The position numbers and the translations under genes were made by a program. 64,000 nt of DNA from Metopolophium dirhodum (Eukaryota > Arthropoda > Insecta > Hemiptera > Aphididae): contig NC_083560.1 in NCBI RefSeq assembly GCF_019925205.1, forward strand, positions 6,324,001 to 6,388,000, written 5' to 3'. The notes beneath the pieces are model-generated. The model was not told the DNA's origin. It was given only the letters and a program-made list of their open reading frames with translations, and did not search any database. The first letter of the stretch is position 1; every line of letters begins with the position of its first letter. Positions 52,501-61,500 of this stretch are shown piece by piece.

Positions 52501-55500
52501 TTAACTCGAAAAAAGATTAGTATGTCCTCTATAGGTACTATATTAATTAATTAAAATGTGTAGTGATAATTAAATCAAGAATTAATAATGTTCATGTAAA
52601 CTTAATTTGAAGTGGTATATTAACAATTTATTAATATGGATATTCATTTTAAGCATGCCACTGTTAGTAAAAATTAAAAATATTTCATTGACTTTCTTCT
52701 TTTTATTTTTTTACATAATTACCAATATTTAATTTGGTGTTCAAATTTTAAACTAGTACAATCAAGTACTACATAGTATGGCATAGTAATAGCCAGAGCT
52801 TGTAAGTTCATGCATCTGCATGTTTTTTTTGCTACACAGGAAAACATGCTAACCGAAATACAAATCCGTTTCATAACAATAGTAATAATAATATGAAGTT
52901 TGATAGTGCATGTTTTGGGTACTAAGGCATATAGTTGATTTTTTACAGTCGTAGTGCATATTATTTCATATAAATATTTGAAAAGTTTCTTGTTTTTATT
53001 TACTTTCTCGTCAACAAAATAGTGTTTTGATTTATTTTTATTCAATATGTGTGTGTGACTACCTAGTGTCCTAGTACATACCTATTTAGATTTTATGCGT
53101 TTTACGTAGTACCGCGGAAACAATGTAATCGCTACCACTATCATCCTCCACCGTACAAAGTTTGTCGTCAAAACGAACCTGTACACGCGGGCAGCTTCTT
53201 ATTAACCCGCATTTATACTTTTGTACATTGGTACAGTAATAACAGTATAGTTTTCTTGCACTCGCCAATGAGTTTACTCATATCAGTCGTATACTCGTAT
53301 GAGTTCGTCCATTCAATTTCTTGTTTTAGTGTTTTCGTCTGAGGCATAGGTACCGTACACAGTATTATTCATATTTTATTAATTTAAACAATGCCGAAAG
53401 AAAAACAAACAGTTGCGGGCAGTTTACAAAATTTTGTGGCGGAATTAGTAATTTTATAAATTCATGGATTTATTCTTATTATTTTATATTTTGCTCATGA
53501 TTTTTTTACACTATTCATATTTTGAGTGCATAATTTAAAAATGTTAGGGCATATAAATGCATATTTTTAACTTTTTAGTGCATATTTTGATAATTTTTAG
53601 TGCATGAATGTATGCTTATTTAGGCATTTTTTAGTGCATGAAGTTACGAGCCCTGGTAATAGCCATATACCTATTATATACTTTTAAATAATTTTAGTAA
53701 TTTGACTATATTTTTTTAAAATCTAAATGGAAAATGTATAGAGGACTCTAATATCTCAAAATTTAAGTTTTGTTTTGGTTTTTTTTTGTTATTCGAATCT
53801 ACTTATTCCTATCACTTATTTTGTTAAATGCATGCAATATAATTATCATCGTTTGTATTCCATAAAATATTAAACTTGTTACTAAGTTTTCTTCATTTAC
53901 TACACATCATAATTTGAAATATACCAACCTACATTTCATTTTAGATAGTGCTTGCCGAGAACCTAATGCCGTTTGTTGATATGTGGAAGGTGAATATAAA
54001 TATTTAAGTTTGCTTTATAACAATTTATTAAGTTTTTTATTAGGTTGTGTGTATATTTTATGCTAAATAAAGAAAATGAACATGAGTCATCATCAACTTT
54101 GAAGAAGACATCACAATCACAGGTATTAAAATATTAGTTTTAAAAAGGTACTGTTTTCCTGTCTTTCTGTTTATAATGTCTGTAGTTAGTGTTAGATGAA
54201 ATATTATTTATTTACATACTTAATGCTAAAAATTGTGACTTGATCCTAATTGTTAATTTGTTGTATTATATGTTTTAGATATTTTGATTTATTAAATAAA
54301 ATAAAACAATTTTTTAACAATTACAATTTAATTTTTAAATACTCATTAGTCAATACACCTAATTTATAAACTTATTATACTTATCTCTTTCATTATTCAT
54401 AGATTGTGATTGTTAAAAATTACATCATTTCATTTTCTGTGTAAAAACTTGTTTTTTAATAAAATAAATAGCTATTTATAGTATGCTATAAATATGCACG
54501 CCTATGCTTTACGTTAATTACATCACCAAAAATCAAATAATGAATAATAATAATTGATAAATAGGTAATTTGTAATATTTTATAAATTAATATAGGTACC
54601 TAATGGTAACACTTGAAACTTATACCTCTCATTATATTTAAAATCAACTAACAAAAATACAGTTAACCTGCATACCTTCCTAATATATTATATAAACAGC
54701 AAGGTGGATTGATAAAGTGCAAATACTTGGCTAATTAGATTGAAAATATTACCTGAGTTAAGTTCACCACTAGATCGCGTTGACTACCCGTTAGTGCAAA
54801 ATTATACAGCTTTTTATGTAGAATTTAAGCAAAGCAAAATAAATTACCACCATACTCGTTAAAATATGATACAAATAATACATTTTTAACTACAATTAAA
54901 AAAATTCTTTATTTATGAACTATCACTGCAGTCAAAATTTGCATTTTGGTTGGCTTAATTGGTGGGTAAAGCAGTCTTGTAAAAAATACTTTTAAAATTG
55001 AGTTTAAATACCTACAAAATAAAATACATCTGTTTAGGAAATATTTTAAGAACATTTAAAATAGTTTAAAGGAATAATATTTAAGAGCAAAAACAAATAT
55101 TTGACATGCATTTAAATACTCTTGAGGGGCTATGGCATTGATTTAAGGAGAATCATTTAGGCAATTTCTAATCTCGTCGTCGCCACCCAAGATCTATGCG
55201 TGAGTCGTAAATGATTATTACGATGCCCCAGTTCAAAACTGCAAGAACTCAAAATATTGGTTTATTGGGTATAATGTGTTTTCTATATTGTTTCTCTATG
55301 TAACGTAATGTAAATTATAATATTGAAAAAAATTTTTATTAATCTTATCGCACAACAAATAATAATTTTCCATCATTTCCATCTGTCAACAAAAGACTAT
55401 TTTCACCGCAATTAATAGAACTAAAAACCAAAGATCTTCGGTCTTCAAAATTTGAGAATTAGAAAACGGATATTGAAAATCTGGAAAGGGGAAAAAGAGT

Positions 55501-58500
55501 TTTAGTGAACCATAAATGGACGGAAGTTGCTAAATGTCAAAAAGAAGAGCAAGTTATGTTTGACGTGTTATGGAACAGTCTCCCCGAATGTTTCAGCCAA
55601 TTAAAAATGGTCGCTTTCAGAATTTTGACCATTTTTGGATCTACTTACATTTGTGAGCAAATATATTCAAATAGGTATGAACTTTATTAAGAAATCAACT
55701 GTATGATAACAGCTTTGATGCTTATTTGAAGTTGAAAACTACAGATTACTTTCCAGAATTGAATAAGCTGTCCATAAAAATTCAGTGTCAAAAATCCCAC
55801 TAATATTAGGTAGATACGGTTTTTTGTGTGTTATTGTGTTTAATTAAATAATATTATATTTGTATAAACAAGAATAATAATAATAATGAATTAATGAAAT
55901 AAAGTTTTTCTATGATATTTTCTATAAATCTCGAGTTGTTGCAGTTTTGAACTGGGGCGTCGATTAGTGTGTGTGTGGCGTCCATGCGGGTCAATGTAGG
56001 AGGGCTCTCGCACGCTTATGTCAGTATGTAAAAATATGATCATGAAAAAATGTTTATTTTTCACTCAAACATACGATTCTAATTCCAACAATACGTCGCA
56101 ACAATAACCTCGATTTGCATTCTGATAAAATATTCTTTTTTCCCACAACATGTAAAAGGGATCGATCAAGACACATTTTTAAAATTTTATTTTGTTAATT
56201 AAATATTTAAGTAAGAAATTCTGAATTTTTTGAAATTTCTACATTTTTATTGCAATTTAAATTAGAAAAATTAAAAATGTGGCTCGATCGTTTCCTTGTA
56301 TATATTACGGACAATTTGAATATTTTTAGAATGAAAATCGTGATAATATTCGGCACGTATCGTTGGAATTAGAAACAGTAGTTTTGACAAAAAAAAGACG
56401 TGGAAGTGAGGCCCCTTAACTCAATAACTGTGCAATTATTATGAAAACTAATTTTGTAATTAATAATTACATATTGAAAATTGAAATGACATAATATTTG
56501 AATACATTATTAAAACTTTATATTACCAACCTAATTTTATACTGAAAAATGAAAATAAATAAAGATGTGTTATATTTTTATTCTGAAATAGATATTTTAA
56601 TATTAATTAAACAATACTCGGTTGTTAATGAAAGATAAAATAAATAAGTGTTTCATAAATGTGCATTGGGGTATATTTTTTAGCTGGAGTAATATTTTCA
56701 ATCACTGAAAAAAAAAATGATACTACTTATAACGTATGCCAAAAGTTGTAAAAATTATATAATTAGTAAATAATTTAAGAAATATACACATGTCAGGAAT
56801 TTCCAAAAAGTAATATTAAAAAAAAAAATTATTACATTCAAAATGTATTTACTCAAAAAAAATATTGATATTGAAAAAATTCTAAAAAATAAACTACTTG
56901 ACTTAGATGAATGTTTTTATCATCAAAATTGTTCTTTAAATCAGATTAACATATTGGCTATTTTGATTTTTTTCAGAAAGATTAAAATCAAATTTTAAAT
57001 TTTTTTCTATCAATTATTAATCAACATAAAATAATGGGACAGTTAGAAAACTTATTAAAAACTTATTATACATTTTAACAATTTGTCTTTTTAAATATGT
57101 AATAAATAATAATATATTGACAATTAAACATGGCGCAGTCGGTATAAAAGAACTACGGTCAGAGTCAGAACGTGAAGTAATTAAGTATCAACAAAGAGAA
57201 GATATTAATTGACTAAAAATGAACTCGTTCAACAAACCAGGACCGTTGATATTAAACGGTAATATAAATGAACAGTTTAGAGTGTTTAAACAAGAAATAA
57301 ATATTTACTTCAAAGCAACAAAGACAAATAAAGAGGAAAATGATGTACAGGTTGCCACTCTTAAATTTAATGGGAACTGATGCTTTGAAAATCTATAATA
57401 CGCTAGGTATTAAAAAAGAGGAAACAGTAGAAGCAATATTAAAAAAATTTGAAGACTATTGTAGTCCAAAAAAAAATGAGGCTATGACATTCTACAAATT
57501 CTTCACGAGAAATCAACAAACAGATGAAACATTCGACTCATTCATAACAAATTTAAAAGAATTGATGAAACAATGTGATTTCAAAAGTGATGAAGATCGT
57601 ATCCTGAAAAGCAGAGTAGTACTGGGCATACAAAACAAAGATGTACAAGAACGATTGCTTCGTGAAGATCTATCGTTGGAGAAAACACTTCAATATCGTC
57701 GAGCAGTGGAAGCAGCTGAACAAAATAGAAAGGAACTGGAGCAGTCAATGGAAGCAGACAAAGAGTGGCAGATGGAAGATAAAAGAAAATGTAAAGGTAC
57801 ATATAATAATTATAATACTGTTAAAAAAAATACTGAACCACATAATTATAAACAACATAAAAACATTAACTATAATGGGAGTAGAATACAAAAGTGATAA
57901 GAATGGCAAAGAATATAACTGTCAAAGGTGTGGTACGATACATGGTCCTAGAAGTTGCCCTGCGTATGGTAAGGAGTGTAACGCGTGTAGTCGTGTAGGA
58001 CATTAAAAGCAAACACATTAAGTGAGAGAGAACCAGAAACAGGTGAGATACAGTTTACAATAGACAGTTTAAAAACTTATGTGATTGACAATATAAAAAC
58101 AGTCAGCAATGAAACATGGTATAAAGACCTGAAGTTGGATAATGTAAACGTAACATTTAAAATTGATACAGGTGCTGATATCAATGAATTGCCATTACAT
58201 TACTTAGATAAAAAAAAACAACAAGAAATAAAATATGTTAAGATTAAATTGTATGGGTTTGGAGGGACGTGTATAGATGCAATAGGTAAAATAAATTTAA
58301 ACTGGAAAATGATGAACAAAAATTAACAAATAAATACATTCATTACATTTGTAGTTATAAAAAAAAATTGACTCCAATACCAGGTCTAAAGTCTAGTGTG
58401 GAATTAGGTCTGGTGAAAAGAGTTGACATGATAAAAAAAATAAACACTAATGAAGTATCTTAAAGGTACAAAAGATAAGTTTTATGAACAAAATAACGAT

Positions 58501-61500
58501 ATATTCACAGGCTTAGGATGTTTTCCAGATATTTGTAAGATCAAATTAAAAGAAGGGTCCATACCAAAAGCATTAACAGCGAGAAGAATACCAATTAAAA
58601 TAAAAGATAAATTCAAAACTACATTGAATGTTAGAAGAAAAGGGAATTATTATACCAGTTAATGAACCAGTTGATTGGGTAAATAGGTTACAAATAGTAG
58701 AGACACCAAACGGGTCACTAAGATTGTGCATAGATCCAATACATTTAAATAAAGCTATAGGTAGTTGTATGATGCAAAATGGTAGGCCTGTTTACTTTGC
58801 ATCGAGATCATTAAATAAAACAGAAATAGAGTATGCACAAATTGAGGAGTTACTATCTATTACATTTTCGTGCAACAAATTTCATAATTACATTTACGGT
58901 CATGGGGATGTAACAGTTTATACAGATCATATGACATTGACATCTATTATAAATAAGACACTAAATGCAATACAAAATAACAGAATAAAAAGACTTAGAT
59001 CAGTGGTTCTCAATCTTTTTTGTACTTCAACCCAAATTTCCCTCGAAAAATCTTTCACGACCCACGTGGTTTAACTTTTCAAAAAGTAGTTATAAAAACA
59101 AAATTTGTTTTTTACTTTTATTAGGTATTTATTATTTTATAGGTTTATAATCAATATATTTTTACAAAATAATGTACTTTTAATGAGGCGTATTAATACC
59201 CGCCGTAATAAATAAATATACAAAAAATTATTATTTATTACCCACGTAATTATTGGTACTATATTACTATAACAATATAAGTATATTTAATATTAATTTA
59301 ACATAAATTTCTTGGAATATATATAATTAAAAAAATTGTTCATTACCCACCAAAAATTGACTTACGAGCCACCAATGGGTCGCGACCGACGGTTTGAGAA
59401 ACGCTGACTTAGATTAAAGTTAATTATTTACAATTTTACACTAAAATATATACCAGGAAAGAAAAATGTTATAGGTGATTTCTTATCGTGGTTGAACATA
59501 GAGTCATATGAAGAGGAAGACTTAACAATGAGAGATGTGATACATTCTATAGGGATGAAAAATATACAGTTTAGCAAGGATAAAATAAAAACATACCAAA
59601 GGTTAGAGAAAGAAGATGAAATTAAAGAAAAAGAACAAGAACAAGATAAGGAACAAGTAGTGAGTAAATCACAAAGGCAAAAAAGGGCTCCTGATAGATA
59701 TATGGTGCACATATGTAAAAAAAAAAACTTATATAGTTCAGTACAGTACTATTATTATTATGTGTACCAGTAGATTAGAAATTTTTTTTTGTTTCTCTTA
59801 AGGATGTATTAATAAATAACAAAAAAAAAAAATGTTTTAGTTAAATATTGTAAAAAAAAGGGGGGGGGCATGTGTGGGTAATGATAATATGATAAATTGA
59901 TTAGATGATGATAAATATTATATTGATTACAAAATTTGTTACAACAATAATGTGAGGTTAACCACTACAACATAAAATAATGGGACAGTTAGAAAACTTA
60001 TTAAAAACTTATTATACATTTTAACAAATTGTCTTTTTCAATATGTAATAATATATTGACAATTAAACAGTTATTTCATCTGTCAGGTCTTCCTATTACA
60101 CCTTTTATGCTATAATATAAAATAATAACAGTTTGTAACTGTTATTTCAGTTAATGTTTATTGCAGAAAATTCAAGTCCATTCAACAAGGTTATCATTTA
60201 ATCATTTTGAAAATAATAGTACCTATAATAAGAAAATTAAAAATAACCGGACGTTATATTTATAAATTATTTGAGTGGTCTATGAATTAACATGATTATT
60301 AGGTAAATTGTATTATATTATTTGTGGTTCCTACAAAATATAATATTTCTGAATGTTGTTTGTCGGTGTAAAATATTGCCCCGACAGAAAAATGAAGGTG
60401 GGTGCAAGTGCACCCTCATGCCCATTTTCCCCAAATACTGGTTTTAATGACACAATCTATTGATGATTCTAATCCATAATTTTGTTTATCAATTTAAACA
60501 AGCTACACAGGAAAACTCAGCAACATGGGTTCTGGAATTCAGAGCGGAATTCTAAATCAACCTTCTTAACTAATTTAATCATTTATTACTCGGACTTAGT
60601 GAAATCTGTAAGTAATGGTGTCAATGCAATCTACACAGATATTAAAAAAGCATTTGATACTGTAGATAATAATATTTTAATTAATAAATTAAAGTTAATG
60701 GGGGTCAATGGCTCAATTCTTCCGTGGTTTAAATCATATTTATCAAAACAGAACCATAGAATAACAGCATAGTAAATGGGGAAGTAATTAGGGTCAATAA
60801 CAGCTAGTTTTTCCTCAGTCCGATAATACAGTTTAAATAGGAATCGACGCCTCTATATTACTCTATGAACAGAACCCAACAAGTAAAGATAGGTAACTAC
60901 GAGGGTAACTATTACTCGTCATTTATCCCCCTATTATTTAATTTATGTATCAATGATATCATTCATTGGGCATTAATTTCGTTACTGAAAATTTGTATTA
61001 TTTGCTGATGATCTTAAACATTGTCTTAAATTGTATATGCCAGTTTTAACAGTAGAGTAGAGTAGTTGTACAAAATTACAACAAGATTTAAATAATTTTC
61101 AAATTTTGTGTATGAATAATGGTCTTAATATAAATATTAATAAATATTCACAAATCACGTTTACTAGACATAATAAAAACATAATTTCACAGTATTACAT
61201 TAATAATTATAAACTTGATTTAGTAACTATTGTTAAAGACTTGGGTATTACTTTTTCAAAAGATCGAATGTTTACTGAACAAATTAACTTAACATTTAAT
61301 AAAGCACTCAATGTTTTTGAATTTTTAAAACGTAATTGTTGGGAGTTTAACGACCTACGTGCTTACGAGTCCTTTATTTTTCAGTTATACGGTCTATCCT
61401 TGAATACGGGTCTTTGATTTGGAATCCTGATCAAAATTATCTTAATAAAAGATTAGAAAAAGTTCAGAACATTCCTACGTATGTTGGCACATAAATGTCA

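Larger units (their letters stand above)
57022..60069 (+). mobile_element. Ty3/gypsy LTR retrotransposon, internally deleted
   Basis: A 5' LTR remnant, primer-binding site, gag, zinc knuckle, protease, the start of RT, RNase H, the end of pol, polypurine tract and 3' LTR follow in canonical order on the plus strand within about 3 kb. The RT palm with the YxDD motif and connection, and nearly all of integrase, are deleted. Gag has a frameshift, the zinc knuckle ends in a stop, and a hAT MITE splits RNase H. No envelope gene. The element is defective and lies in the long first intron of the host gene, in antisense orientation. Confidence 0.9.

Noticed and set aside
53946..54121. Two plus-strand exon-like blocks with AG/GT borders
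   Set aside because: The frames do not join without a stop at any consistent phase, and no family was recognised.
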